Translations under genes and position numbers: made by a program
Source of the DNA: Spirochaeta cellobiosiphila DSM 17781
GTDB taxonomy: Bacteria; Spirochaetota; Spirochaetia; DSM-17781
Length of the DNA stretch: 64,000 bases
Assembly (NCBI RefSeq): GCF_000426705.1
Contig: NZ_KE384557.1
Coordinates: 137,758-201,757, forward strand
Direction of reading: 5' to 3'
Notes under the pieces: model-generated
Seen by the model: the letters and a program-made list of their open reading frames with translations, nothing else
Told to the model about the DNA's origin: nothing
The model's database searches: none
In this document: piece after piece, positions 49,847 to 60,500 of the stretch
Numbering within the stretch: the first letter of the stretch is position 1
Layout of the letters: every line of letters starts with the position of its first letter

Positions 49847-52120
49847 TTAGTTCCGACTTAATAATTGGGGAAAGAAAACCCTCTCATCACTTGATGTGGG
49901 ATTCCATTCCAGACTAAAGGCTTCCTCAAAGGGACGAGGAGGAGAGTAATAATAACCTTGTCCAAAAACCCCTCCTATTTGCAGTACTCTTTGGTTGGTA
50001 GACTCTGAATCTATACCTTCGATGATGACCTGGGTGTCGAGAGTCTCCCCCACTAAAAGGACGAGGGTTTTCAAAAGATTAAAGGATTTTTCTTTTTCGA
50101 TATTTGATATAAAGCTTTTATCAAACTTGATTGTTTTGAAGGGAACTCGTCTGAGACGTTCTATGGAAGATTCTCCCGTTCCAAAATCATCCATAGATAG
50201 GTGAAAGTCACGTTTAACCAATTGATCAATGCTTAGTTGAAATATTTCCGTTAATTGTTTGCTAGAGGATTCGGTGATTTCTAACTTGAGTTTGTCCTTT
50301 GGTATCCCTTCTTCTGTGATTAATTGGTCTAGCTTTTGAGCAAAACCAGATTCAAGAAACTGTAAAGGGCTTATATTGATGGATAGAAACCATTCCTTTT
50401 TGAATTTGGGATCTTTTATTATTTGGCAAGCTTTTCGTATCACTTGCCAACCGATGGATATGATTTGGCCATTTTCTTCGGCTAAAGGAATAAATTCTAT
50501 AGGTGATATAAGGTTTTCCTGAAAGCTAGGTTGCCAACGTGACAACATTTCATAGCCCACAATACCCTGGGTTTTAATATTGACAATAGGTTGATAGTGA
50601 TAAATCAATTGGTCAGGGAAAAAACTGCTTTTCATCATGCTTTCTAAACTTCGCAGGTAACGACTGCGTTTTTCAAGATGCTCTGTGTAAAGTAAAATAT
50701 TATCCAGCTGGTGGTTGGATTGACTTAAGGTCAAGTTACCCTTACTTATTAGTTGCTCCATATTATCACAAACATGGAAAGGGCATATTCCAATACGCGT
50801 TTTGATCCATAATTCCTGTTCTTTTATATGTATGGCATCTTTGAAGAGTCTGCTTAAGTCTTTAGCCAGGGTATGAGCCTTGTCTTCTGATTCTGCAATG
50901 AGGTAAAAGTGAAATCCAACACCTCTGTAGATGAGCCGGGAATCGTGACATTTTGATAATTCAGCACTAAAGGACCACAGAATCGTATCCACATAGTTTT
51001 TATCTAATGTTCCTGTTAATTTTTGAATGTTTTCTGGAGATATAATAACCAAGAAACGCTTATCCTTTTTTTTCACACTGATCTCATCCATGAAGGCTTT
51101 CAGATTGGGGAGATCGGTTATGGGATCATGATAGGCCAGATATTGAAGTTTTGATTCTGCAGCTTTCCTTAAACGTATCTCTTCTTTTAATAGGGTATTT
51201 TCCCCATTGAGCTTCCTGTAATTCCTCCGGGATAGTATGACCATAATGACTAACAACCATAATCCCATGGTTACTAAAGCCAGGGTAATCGGCTTTTCCA
51301 TGCGTTTATAGAGTTGTTCCTTATCCATAAAAAAGTAGAAATGAAGAGGATTCCCTTCCACATCAATGGATATCTTGTCCATAAAATAAGGCTTTTGTGT
51401 TTTTGTCTTTATCCTGTTAAGACCCAGGTCCTCTTCCTGATTAGCATAGATAACCGTATTGTTTTCATTAGTTATATAGAATCCTGTAATACCCTGTAAG
51501 TCCTGTGCCAGGAAGAACTGATCCATTTCTTCCCTATTAAGATCAAAGGTAAGGATACCTGATTTTTTGTTGTCAATAAGAAAAGGTGTCCCAAAGCGTA
51601 CCCTCATCCTGTTTTTCATTCCGTCAAACACTTGAACTAATGTCATTGATCCTGAAGGGGTATTAATTATCTTTTTATACCAGTCTTTTTGGGTGTAATC
51701 TTCGTCGTGTATCGTATATTTAAAGGGAGCATCCCCCTCGAAGTTCTTAATAATCTGTGCGGCATACAAAGGTTGTGATCCAGGATAAGCATTTTCTTCG
51801 AACCATAGCCCCACACCACTTAATAAAGAGCTTTGGGAGGTATTAAGTATATCTGTAATGAAACGTTGATAGTTGGAGGACGTATTGGGTATCCATTCTA
51901 CTATTTGTGAGGAGAGGATGATTTGCTGTTCCAAAGAAGATATATTTCGTCCAGTGTAATCAATGAGATTCCGATAATTGGATTGAAGGGAACTGCGCTG
52001 GGCTTCATACTCCTTTTGGCCAATAAAGAATATGAACAGAATGTTGATAATAAAGATTAGGGAAAATATTACAATGTAGGGATAATGTTTTAATTCATTT
52101 CTGTTCTTCATGGGCTGCAT
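49847..52120 (-). CDS. EAL-domain protein with extracytoplasmic sensor and degenerate GGDEF domain
   Basis: 757 residues. Membrane helix at about 12-33, an extracytoplasmic Cache-type sensor, second helix (ITLALVTMGLWLLVIMVILS, about 277-296), a GGDEF-like domain whose active-site loop is GVGFHF in place of GGDEF, and an EAL domain. The EAL domain keeps the catalytic residues of c-di-GMP phosphodiesterases: VGYEMLSRWQ (EML for EAL), SINISPLQF, LKLEITESS, SMDDFGTGES, TIKFDKSFI and the late Glu in VIIEGIDSES. It probably hydrolyses c-di-GMP in response to an external signal. Divergent from yihY. Confidence 0.88.
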   Translation of the reverse strand: MQPMKNRNELKHYPYIVIFSLIFIINILFIFFIGQKEYEAQRSSLQSNYRNLIDYTGRNISSLEQQIILSSQIVEWIPNTSSNYQRFITDILNTSQSSLLSGVGLWFEENAYPGSQPLYAAQIIKNFEGDAPFKYTIHDEDYTQKDWYKKIINTPSGSMTLVQVFDGMKNRMRVRFGTPFLIDNKKSGILTFDLNREEMDQFFLAQDLQGITGFYITNENNTVIYANQEEDLGLNRIKTKTQKPYFMDKISIDVEGNPLHFYFFMDKEQLYKRMEKPITLALVTMGLWLLVIMVILSRRNYRKLNGENTLLKEEIRLRKAAESKLQYLAYHDPITDLPNLKAFMDEISVKKKDKRFLVIISPENIQKLTGTLDKNYVDTILWSFSAELSKCHDSRLIYRGVGFHFYLIAESEDKAHTLAKDLSRLFKDAIHIKEQELWIKTRIGICPFHVCDNMEQLISKGNLTLSQSNHQLDNILLYTEHLEKRSRYLRSLESMMKSSFFPDQLIYHYQPIVNIKTQGIVGYEMLSRWQPSFQENLISPIEFIPLAEENGQIISIGWQVIRKACQIIKDPKFKKEWFLSINISPLQFLESGFAQKLDQLITEEGIPKDKLKLEITESSSKQLTEIFQLSIDQLVKRDFHLSMDDFGTGESSIERLRRVPFKTIKFDKSFISNIEKEKSFNLLKTLVLLVGETLDTQVIIEGIDSESTNQRVLQIGGVFGQGYYYSPPRPFEEAFSLEWNPTSSDERVFFPQLLSRN

Positions 52121-52156
52121 ACTATATGTTTATGAGAAAATGAAAAGAAGGTCGAT

Positions 52157-53344
52157 ATGGTTTTAACGAAAAAATTACCCTGGTACTTAAAAAAAAGCTG
52201 GGGATACTTCAAATATTGGTTTTCCCTCCTTATGAAAGATTCCTGTCCCGCCAGAGCGGCTGGTCTGGCTTTTAATTCTATCTTGGCTCTAGTCCCTCTG
52301 TCCGCCTTAGTTTTTAGTATTGTCAGTGCAATCGGCGGGTTGGATGATATGTCCTCCTCTGTACGAGCCTTTCTTCTGGATACTCTTGTTCCGAGCAGTC
52401 AAGGTGAGGTTCTCTCTTATTTTGAAAACTTTATAGCCAACACAAAAACTTTAGGTGTGACAGGTTTAATGATTTTTCTGGTGACCAGTCTTATGCTGAT
52501 TATGAACATCGATCAGAACTTTAACGATATATGGAAAACCAGGAAAAGAAAGAATATGATAGAAAAGATATCTACCTATACAGCCGTCCTTATCTTGGGA
52601 AGTTTATTCGTCGCTGTTAGTTTTAGCCTCTCCTCCTGGATTCATAATCAAATTCAAGCGGAGATTTTCTCCCAATTCAATCATCTCATCCAAATTCTTA
52701 TTCGATTTAGTCCTTGGTTCGCTATGTTTATGGCCTTAGTGATCATGAATATGTTTATCCCTCATGATCCAGTGAATATCCGCCATGCTTCTCTAGCGGC
52801 TATTGTCGGGGCTACGGCATGGGAAATTATCAAATATTATTTTGGGCAATGGGCCGGATGGAGCGTACGAAATTCTATTATCTATGGATCTTTGGCCTTG
52901 ATCCCTATGTTCCTCTTTTGGCTGAACTTAGCCTGGATGGTTGTCTTAGGGCAGTTGGAGATCGCCAATGTGATGGATAAAAGGCTCAAGGGATTGTGGA
53001 AGCATGTCCATGGTGAGACAACTTCCTTTGATCAGTTTGTTGATACTGTAGCCATTATGAACTGTGTCCAGAACTACTATGATACAGAACAGAAACCTAT
53101 CACCTTACAGAAGATCAATAGAATAACCCAATTAGGACAGGGGTATATCCTGCTTCTACTGGATAAACTTGTTGATCTTGATCTGGTGTACGAAACAACC
53201 AAAGCGGGGTATATGACCAAGAAAGACTATTCTCTTGAACCTGTCTGGAGAGCCTTTGTTGGTGATCCTAAGGCCCTGGATGACCTTCCTGGCCTGGAGG
53301 AATTCTCAAAGGATCTAAAAAGCATGATAGAAGAACATTTATAG
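52157..53344 (+). CDS. YihY/BrkB-family inner membrane protein
   Basis: 395 residues. The first 290 have six membrane helices with the family pattern: RAAGLAFNSILALVPLSALV, LMIFLVTSLMLIMNIDQNFN, NDIWKTRKRK, WLNLAWMVVLGQLEIANVM. The C-terminal 100 residues are a cytoplasmic winged-helix-like tail (LQKINRITQLGQGYILLLLD, LDLVYETTKAGYMTKKDYSL). Older annotations call this RNase BN in error. Function is unknown. Divergent from the EAL gene by 36 bases and convergent with the HEAT-repeat gene. Confidence 0.9.
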   Translation: MVLTKKLPWYLKKSWGYFKYWFSLLMKDSCPARAAGLAFNSILALVPLSALVFSIVSAIGGLDDMSSSVRAFLLDTLVPSSQGEVLSYFENFIANTKTLGVTGLMIFLVTSLMLIMNIDQNFNDIWKTRKRKNMIEKISTYTAVLILGSLFVAVSFSLSSWIHNQIQAEIFSQFNHLIQILIRFSPWFAMFMALVIMNMFIPHDPVNIRHASLAAIVGATAWEIIKYYFGQWAGWSVRNSIIYGSLALIPMFLFWLNLAWMVVLGQLEIANVMDKRLKGLWKHVHGETTSFDQFVDTVAIMNCVQNYYDTEQKPITLQKINRITQLGQGYILLLLDKLVDLDLVYETTKAGYMTKKDYSLEPVWRAFVGDPKALDDLPGLEEFSKDLKSMIEEHL

Positions 53345-53347
53345 GAC

Positions 53348-55852
53348 TTAGTCCTTGCTGTTCTTCACCTTAACCCGGGCTAAAGCCCATTTTGTATACT
53401 TCTGAACCCTTTTGTCAGGATCATTGAGGAGTTGATTGAGTAGCTTTTCTGATTCTGCATTGGCTAACTTTTCTAAAGCTTTTGTAACCATCACACGGAC
53501 TTCTTCATTTGGATCACGGGCGGCCAGTAGTATTCCCCGGAATGCCCCCTGACTTTCAATAAGGGCTAAGTAAGAGGCTGCTTCCTGTCTCACTTTGGCA
53601 TTCCTGTGTTTTAGCCTTCTTATAAGGTGATCGATATAGCCTGTGTGATCTAGAATATCTCCCAGATAGGGTTTGATAGAGTCCATGTCTGCTTCCAGAA
53701 GTTCCTGTAGATGAGGCTCTATTCTTGGGCCAATGTGATTAAAAATCCCCTGTATTTTGCTTCTTAAAGAAGGGTCGGCGTCTTTGAAAGTTTTAACTAA
53801 ATAAGCAAGGTGAGGGGAAGACTCTATTCGTTCCAGTTCTTCCTGAACGATTATTCCTTTATCTTGAGAACTTTCCATGAGGCTTATAAGGGGATCCATC
53901 AACTTAGGATCTTTGTTATAAGTGATGCCTGATATGGCCATCCGAATCACTTCTTCTGTCTCATTTTCATCTTCTATGAGACTCATTAATTCTTCGATAG
54001 CCTTATTGGTTGCATATTCCCCAATCATCCGGGCGGCCTTACGTCTCACCTTTTCAATAGGGTCTCTTAATAATTGGGTTGCTGTAAGGAGGCTTTTGGA
54101 ATCTCCCAGATCCACCAGTGATCCAATGGAGGCTTCCCTTACTTCAGGATCCGGGTTACCCAATCCGTCTTTGATCTGCTTGGTAAAATGTTTTTTTAAG
54201 GAAGAGGGAAGGGCTTTTAATAGACTCGCTCTGATGGGCCCATCAGGCTGATTCAGCTGTTCTTCTATACAAGGTATGATCTTTTCTTCCTCAAAACTAC
54301 TCAGGGCCTGACCTAATTGGGTTGTCTGTTCCAGAGGAAGGGTGGGCAGTTGTTCCAGTATGTAGCTAATGGTATAACTTTCGTTTGCCTTTCCCAGAAG
54401 AAGCAAGGCCTTCATCCGTACTTGATGGGAGTAGTTTTGTCTTCCCTCTGCCAGTATTTGTATCACTTCTCCCATCCATAAGGAACGATCTACCTTCATA
54501 AAAGCTTCGATCAGCTCTTCTGTCATGGTGAATTGGGGATTCTTCAAAAATCCCAGGAGGGTATAACTAATATCCGAACTACTGTTTTGGGGGATATTGG
54601 TCAGTAGATGCTGGAGTTTTATTGGATTGTCCCTATGTTTATGTAATTCACTGCTGATCAGGTTATGACCTTCTGTGAAGTTTCTCATTTTCAAAGTATC
54701 AATGGCTCTATACCAGAGGTCTTCTGTCTGTATATGAGGTTTTTGAAGTACTCTTTTGGTATAGGCCAGACATAATTCCTGACTTCCCCATCGCTGGAGT
54801 AGGGCCAGCCCCAGATAAAGAGGTCCCTCTTCATCGGGTATGGGCCTAAGGTAATTGATAACCTTCACTTCCCCTGCACAGAGAAGGATGTTTTCAATGC
54901 GTTCCAATTCTGAGCGATCTTCAAAGCTTCCTTTATTCATAAGAGACCTAAGACGGTTGTGCTTGTTGAGAAAGAGAGCGGCACTAAGTCGGATTTCCCA
55001 ATCATCGCCTTGTACCAGTTTTAAAGCTCTGTCACTGTCTTCACTTTTTTCTATCTGGAAGAACTCTATATAATGGCGAACCTGTGTGGTTGTGAGATCA
55101 TTAATGCTTTGGGTTAGTGTCTCTTGTTCCTCTTTTATCAGTCGTTGGAAAGCTTGGCGCCTGACTTCCTGATTTCCATCATTAAGAACCATGGATTGGA
55201 GGTCCTTAAAAAAATCTTCATCAGTGGCCTGACAATACTGACAGGCCACAGCCCTAATGAGGGGATGTGTATCTTGAAGGGATTCTCTGACCGCCCTAAA
55301 GGAACGCTGATCTTCATGATGTACTAGCATATTGAGAGCAAAATACCGGATGTTCCAGGAAGGGTGGCCAGTGAGTTCCCGGATCTCATTTATATGTTCC
55401 ATAAGTAGGTTCAGACCTGCTTGACCATCAAAACTTTGGCCCTGACAGGTTTGCGCTATAGGGAGTATACCCCTTTCTTTTATAATCTGTCTGAGTTGAT
55501 CCTTGAGCTTGTCCTTAGAGAGCGCTGCGTTGAAGGCAGCAAATAAACCTTCATCTCTTAAATAATTAGTGACTCTGCGTAGGTTCTTTCTGGTAGGTTT
55601 GTTCAAGAGCTTATTAATCCATAGCTGATCCCTTCCTGTTAGGAACAAAAGCTCCCTATCTCCCTGGGTGGCTTTTTTTTCAATATAATGATCTAAGTAA
55701 GATTGAAAACTCCCTGAATGATAGGGGATGGGGATACCATCCCTTTGGTACATACGGATGGCTTTCTTATAACCTCCCTGAATAAATGAACGAACAATAA
55801 AGAAAATCAAGATGATACCCAGGGCCAGAAGGCCCCCTTGAATGTATTCCAT
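53348..55852 (-). CDS. Membrane-anchored HEAT-repeat protein
   Basis: 834 residues. One N-terminal membrane helix (GGLLALGIILIFFIVRSFIQ), then a mostly helical protein with many HEAT/PBS-lyase-like repeats, clearest at DTHPLIRAVACQYCQ, NPDPEVREASIGSLVDLGDS, DPIEKVRRKAARMIGEYATN and DPNEEVRVMVTKALEKLANA. Such arrays make curved scaffolds for protein binding. No enzyme motif is present. It follows the GAF-PAS cyclase by 22 bases and is probably co-transcribed with it and perhaps the hybrid kinase, so it may be their membrane-side partner. Confidence 0.85.
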   Translation of the reverse strand: MEYIQGGLLALGIILIFFIVRSFIQGGYKKAIRMYQRDGIPIPYHSGSFQSYLDHYIEKKATQGDRELLFLTGRDQLWINKLLNKPTRKNLRRVTNYLRDEGLFAAFNAALSKDKLKDQLRQIIKERGILPIAQTCQGQSFDGQAGLNLLMEHINEIRELTGHPSWNIRYFALNMLVHHEDQRSFRAVRESLQDTHPLIRAVACQYCQATDEDFFKDLQSMVLNDGNQEVRRQAFQRLIKEEQETLTQSINDLTTTQVRHYIEFFQIEKSEDSDRALKLVQGDDWEIRLSAALFLNKHNRLRSLMNKGSFEDRSELERIENILLCAGEVKVINYLRPIPDEEGPLYLGLALLQRWGSQELCLAYTKRVLQKPHIQTEDLWYRAIDTLKMRNFTEGHNLISSELHKHRDNPIKLQHLLTNIPQNSSSDISYTLLGFLKNPQFTMTEELIEAFMKVDRSLWMGEVIQILAEGRQNYSHQVRMKALLLLGKANESYTISYILEQLPTLPLEQTTQLGQALSSFEEEKIIPCIEEQLNQPDGPIRASLLKALPSSLKKHFTKQIKDGLGNPDPEVREASIGSLVDLGDSKSLLTATQLLRDPIEKVRRKAARMIGEYATNKAIEELMSLIEDENETEEVIRMAISGITYNKDPKLMDPLISLMESSQDKGIIVQEELERIESSPHLAYLVKTFKDADPSLRSKIQGIFNHIGPRIEPHLQELLEADMDSIKPYLGDILDHTGYIDHLIRRLKHRNAKVRQEAASYLALIESQGAFRGILLAARDPNEEVRVMVTKALEKLANAESEKLLNQLLNDPDKRVQKYTKWALARVKVKNSKD

Positions 55853-55874
55853 TTTTTACCTTCCTTTGTATGAC

Positions 55875-57434
55875 TTAACTAACTAATTTTAATACCTTGA
55901 ATATGGGCAGAGGCTTTTCTTTGCCTTTGACTTTGACAGGAGTTAATTCTTCCAGCTTGAAGTGATCTCCTAATAAATCCCTGGTGGTATGGTTGATGAT
56001 CACTTCCCCTCCCTTAGCAATCCCTTCTAAACGGGCGGCTACATTCACAGTGTCTCCTATGATGGAGTAGTCCATCCTGGATTGACTTCCCAGGTTCCCT
56101 GCGACTAAGGGGCCGGAGTTCATCCCAATACCAATCTGAAGATGTTTGGCTTCTCCTTTGAAGAAATCACGTTTCTTATTATTGACCAGTTCTTGAACGG
56201 CTAAGGCACAGGTAACGGCTTTCCGGGCATCTTGGGCTTCACTGTACATGGGGACACCCCAGGCGGCCATGATACAATCTCCAATGAATTTATCTATGTA
56301 CCCGTTGTATTGGATGATAACGTCTACTGCCTGGCTGAAATAATCATTGAGGACATCGACAATATAGGCTGGGTCTTTCCCTTCACTGAAGGAGGTATAA
56401 CCGCGGATATCTGCAAAAAAGAGGGTAGCTGCTTTTTTGTCTCCTCCTAACTTGACCAAGTCTGGTTGTTCCATCAAATGCTGCACCACATCCTGGGACA
56501 GGTAACGGCTAAACATGTCTTTAATAATACGTCGGTCTTCTTTGACATTCGCCATCTCACTGGCTAAGGCTTTTTCCCTGCTTTGATCTGTAAGGATCAT
56601 AGTCAGACCTTCTTTCTTGCCTCTTTTACCCAGAAGTGGGCTGATATTCAGACTAAAATCAATGTCCCTGGGTTCTGTTTTATAGATCCCTTCATAGCCC
56701 AGGAACTCTTTACCCGTATCTAAGGCTTTATTCATAAGATTAATGGCTTTTTTAGTGACCTTTCCTTTGAACAGATCAGAATAGGGTCGGCCTAGATCTT
56801 CTTCTTTTAGGGCTAATGTCCGGGCGGCCTGATCATTATAATAGGCTAGTTTCCCTTCTCCATCTGTCGTTAAGAGTAGATTGGTCATGGAATTAAATAC
56901 CCGTTCCTGATAACGCTGTAGATCATCTATAGCCTTCATTTTCTGCTTTAGGCTTTGAAATAGTTCTATATTAAACAATAAGCTGGCTACTGATTCACAA
57001 TAACCATCAGCAAAGGCCAGATCGTCCTTTCCATACCAATCAGATTCCCGGGCATTGAGGATGAGAAACCCCTCGAGATTATTATTTTGTTTAAGTGGTA
57101 GAACCAAGGCACTAGTCATATCAGGATGGAGGAGGAAGAGTTCAAAATCTCTATCCCTTTTGGGTAATAACAGGACCTGTCCACAGTCTTCTAAAAAGAT
57201 GATACTCCCCTGTTCCGGGTCTAGCTTGGGGGGAACTTCGTAACGCCCCCTTTGGTAATAGCGTCTGTAGCAATGATCATATTGATTGTCCTTCAAATAA
57301 AGAACGGCTATATCCGATTCAGTAGCATCCATGCTGTGGTCGGTTAGACCTTCGGTGAGACGGGTTTTTTCCTGATATTGGGACAAGATAGCGGTTGTCT
57401 TAACCAGGTATTGGACAGGATTACGTTTTTTCAC
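55875..57434 (-). CDS. GAF-PAS adenylate/guanylate cyclase (class III)
   Basis: 519 residues, cytoplasmic. A GAF domain (about 20-165), a PAS domain (about 180-300: VFNSMTNLLLTTDGEGKLAY) and a class III cyclase domain (about 335-515). The catalytic domain keeps both metal-binding Asp (TLFFADIRGYTSFSEG, GDCIMAAWGVP), the substrate Lys in YIDKFIGD, the Asn and Arg of the transition-state region (GDTVNVAARLEGIAK). It should make cAMP (or cGMP) under control of a ligand or redox input. It lies between the HEAT-repeat and hybrid-kinase genes. Confidence 0.92.
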   Translation of the reverse strand: MKKRNPVQYLVKTTAILSQYQEKTRLTEGLTDHSMDATESDIAVLYLKDNQYDHCYRRYYQRGRYEVPPKLDPEQGSIIFLEDCGQVLLLPKRDRDFELFLLHPDMTSALVLPLKQNNNLEGFLILNARESDWYGKDDLAFADGYCESVASLLFNIELFQSLKQKMKAIDDLQRYQERVFNSMTNLLLTTDGEGKLAYYNDQAARTLALKEEDLGRPYSDLFKGKVTKKAINLMNKALDTGKEFLGYEGIYKTEPRDIDFSLNISPLLGKRGKKEGLTMILTDQSREKALASEMANVKEDRRIIKDMFSRYLSQDVVQHLMEQPDLVKLGGDKKAATLFFADIRGYTSFSEGKDPAYIVDVLNDYFSQAVDVIIQYNGYIDKFIGDCIMAAWGVPMYSEAQDARKAVTCALAVQELVNNKKRDFFKGEAKHLQIGIGMNSGPLVAGNLGSQSRMDYSIIGDTVNVAARLEGIAKGGEVIINHTTRDLLGDHFKLEELTPVKVKGKEKPLPIFKVLKLVS

Positions 57435-57506
57435 TGGTAATACTCCTAGGGAGGTCTCCCCTTAGGGGAGCAGCTGGGAACGTATCACACTTGTTGAACC
57501 TCGTAC

Positions 57507-60500
57507 TTATTGCAATTGGCTTTCTAAATTTTTAAGAACCCTTTTGGCTTCCTTATTTAATATTTTGATAACTGGTTGAATGTCATCAATACTCCCTTCT
57601 TTGCCCCGTTGCTCAATGTTCGCCGCCAGATCTGCCAATCGGTCGGCTCCGGTTAAGCGGCATGTGGACTTTAGGGTGTGTGCTGCTATTTGAATACCTC
57701 CTGCATCCATGAGTTTGAGTGATTCATCTATCTCATTTAAGAGTCTGTGCGTGTCTGCTACAAATAGTTTTAGTATCTCCGGGTCCTTAGATATTTCTAC
57801 TGAGTTGTCTGGTGTTTCCTTCACTGGTTGTTGAGGGAGTTCTTTCCAAAGCTCGGATTGATGGTTTCCCACTACCCCTTTGAGAACTTCCATGAGTTTG
57901 GGGATCTCCACTGGTTTCTTGATGTAATGATCCATTCCGGCATTGAGGTATACATCCCTGCTTTCGGGCATGGCATTAGCTGTGACGGCTACAATGATGG
58001 GCTGTCTTTCTTGAGGAAGGATCTGGCGAATATGTCCTGTTGCTTCTACTCCATCCATCATGGGCATGTGATCATCCATGAGGATGAGGTCATATTTTTT
58101 TAACTTAGCAGCTTCTATGGCTTCGATACCATTATTAGCGACATCTGCTTTATAACCTAGTTTTCTGAGTATCATCAGAGCTACCTTCTGGTTAACACCA
58201 TTATCTTCCACAAGAAGGATTTGTAAGGGGTGACCCAGGGCGAAGCCCTCTTCTAAATGTGTTCCTTTTGAACGGTTTTGATCATGGGGCTGTTCTGTTC
58301 CTAGATAGCGATTGAGAGTGTAGAAGATATTATTGATGCGTAGGGGCTTACGAATAGAATCGGTGTAGAGGCTCAGTGGTTGAGACAGGGGAAAGAAATC
58401 TAAATTGAAGACATAACAATTATGATCTTCCTTATGCTGTCTGATCGAGGTGATCAGTTTTGAGCCCTGGATGATTTCCTGATCCAGGAAGATCAGGGTA
58501 TAGGTTTTGTTCTGTAAGAGTTCAATACCTTTTTCCTCAGATTCGGCTGAGTCCATAGGAATATTCCAATAGCGGGCAAAATCTTTGATAGAATCACACA
58601 TAGCCTGAGTAGGCAAGAGGGCAAGGGCTCTATGAGAATCTCCCCAGTTCTGAGGTGTCAGGTAGGCCGGATTAGAGGACTGACGATGTCCTTCTGCGGC
58701 TTTGATGTGAAAACGGAATATGGAGCCCTTATTGGGAACGCTGGTGACTTCTATATGTCCTCCCATGATTTCACATAATTGCTTACTAATGGCCAAACCT
58801 AATCCACTACCTCCGTATTTACGGGTCGTAGAAGAATCTACCTGGCTGAAGGTTTTAAAAAGGCGGTCTAACCTTTCCTGGGGAATCCCTATTCCTGTGT
58901 CGGTAATGGTAAATATTAAGTTGATTCGCTGGTTTTCAATAGGTTCGGAGTGGATTCTCAAGTTAACCTCACCATGATTGGTGAACTTAATACCATTGGA
59001 CATGATGTTAAGGAGGATTTGTCTGAGACGGGAAATATCTGCTCTTATCACAAGAGGTGTGGATTCTGTAATGCAATAGGAAATGTTTATTCCCTTTACA
59101 TTGGCTTTTGTGGCTGATAGATCCATCACGTCTTCAATACACTCTCTGAGCACAAAGGGGGTGTTGTCCAGTTCTATTTTCCCTGCATCTATCTTCGATA
59201 AATCCAGTATATCATTGATGATAGAGAGTAGGGTTTCCGATGATGAGCGAATGGTTTCTACATACTCCTGCTGTCGAACAGGAAGATCCGTATTGAGCAG
59301 CAAACTGGACATTCCTATGACTGCGTTAAGAGGGGTGCGGATTTCATGACTCATATTAGCCAGGAATACACTCTTAGCCCGGCTGGCTTCTTCTGCTGTT
59401 TCTTTAGCCCGTTTCATGGTTATCTGAGCTTTTTTACGTTCGGTTATATCTCTGAAAAAATAGAGATAGATAGATTCACCCGGTAGGTCGAGGGGACTAA
59501 CCGTCACTTCTACAGGAACAATATAACCAGATTTATGACGAAGTTCAGATTCAAAGAGGGGTTCCTCAGGGATGTCCTGGAACTTGGTTGTATGGGGATT
59601 CTCATCCTTTACATAGATATCCGTCAGATTAAGTTTGAGGAACTCCTTCTTAGTGTAACCCAGTAGTCTTGTGGCCGCCGGGTTTACTTCAATGAGACGT
59701 AAATCCTTGTCTGTCAATATGATACAGTCATAGGCCTGGGTGAATAAGGTTTGATATCTCAGGACACTGGCTTCCAAAGCCTTATCAATGTCCTTAATGG
59801 CCGTTACATCCCGAAGGACCATGAGCTGGCCATTGTCACGACCTGCTCCCACTCTCATGGGCATTACATTCACACTATAGTAGTGAGGGGAATCGGCATC
59901 GCCTAATTGGAGCTCTGCATGAAAATCTATCTTATCTTCTTGATGGGTAATGAACTCAAAAAGGGGATAGGATACCTGGGCTAAGGAGCGGCCAATAGCC
60001 CATTTTTCCGGGACTTTTAATATATTCTGAGCAGCTGGATTGATATCCAGTATGATGTAATTAGAACTTATCAAAAGGATGAGATCCGGGATGCGTTCGA
60101 TAACTTTTGAGTATTTGACTGGAGCTGCATCGAAAATATTGAGCTTAATCAAGCTGGGCAGAAGGAAGGCAAAGAAATAGCAGAGAAGAAAAGGGGTTAT
60201 ATATAAGGGAAAAGGACTTAATAGATGATCAAAAAGGTCCATTAGGAAAATGAAGCCAAAGAGTAAGGTTAGAGGGAATATCTTCCTTCTGAAATAGATA
60301 TTGGTTCCAGGTATATAGATAATGAGCAGAATAAGATCGGCTATGAGAATGATTAGACTCAGACTCAAACTCAGGAGAGAAAAGAGAGTCCATCCAGGTC
60401 TATAATAGGTCAAATATCCTAAGGTATTGTGGGTGATATCCTTAAAAAACAGGTGGTGAAGAGGATCTGTTAGAATTAATAGTATCAAGAGGGCCGGGAC

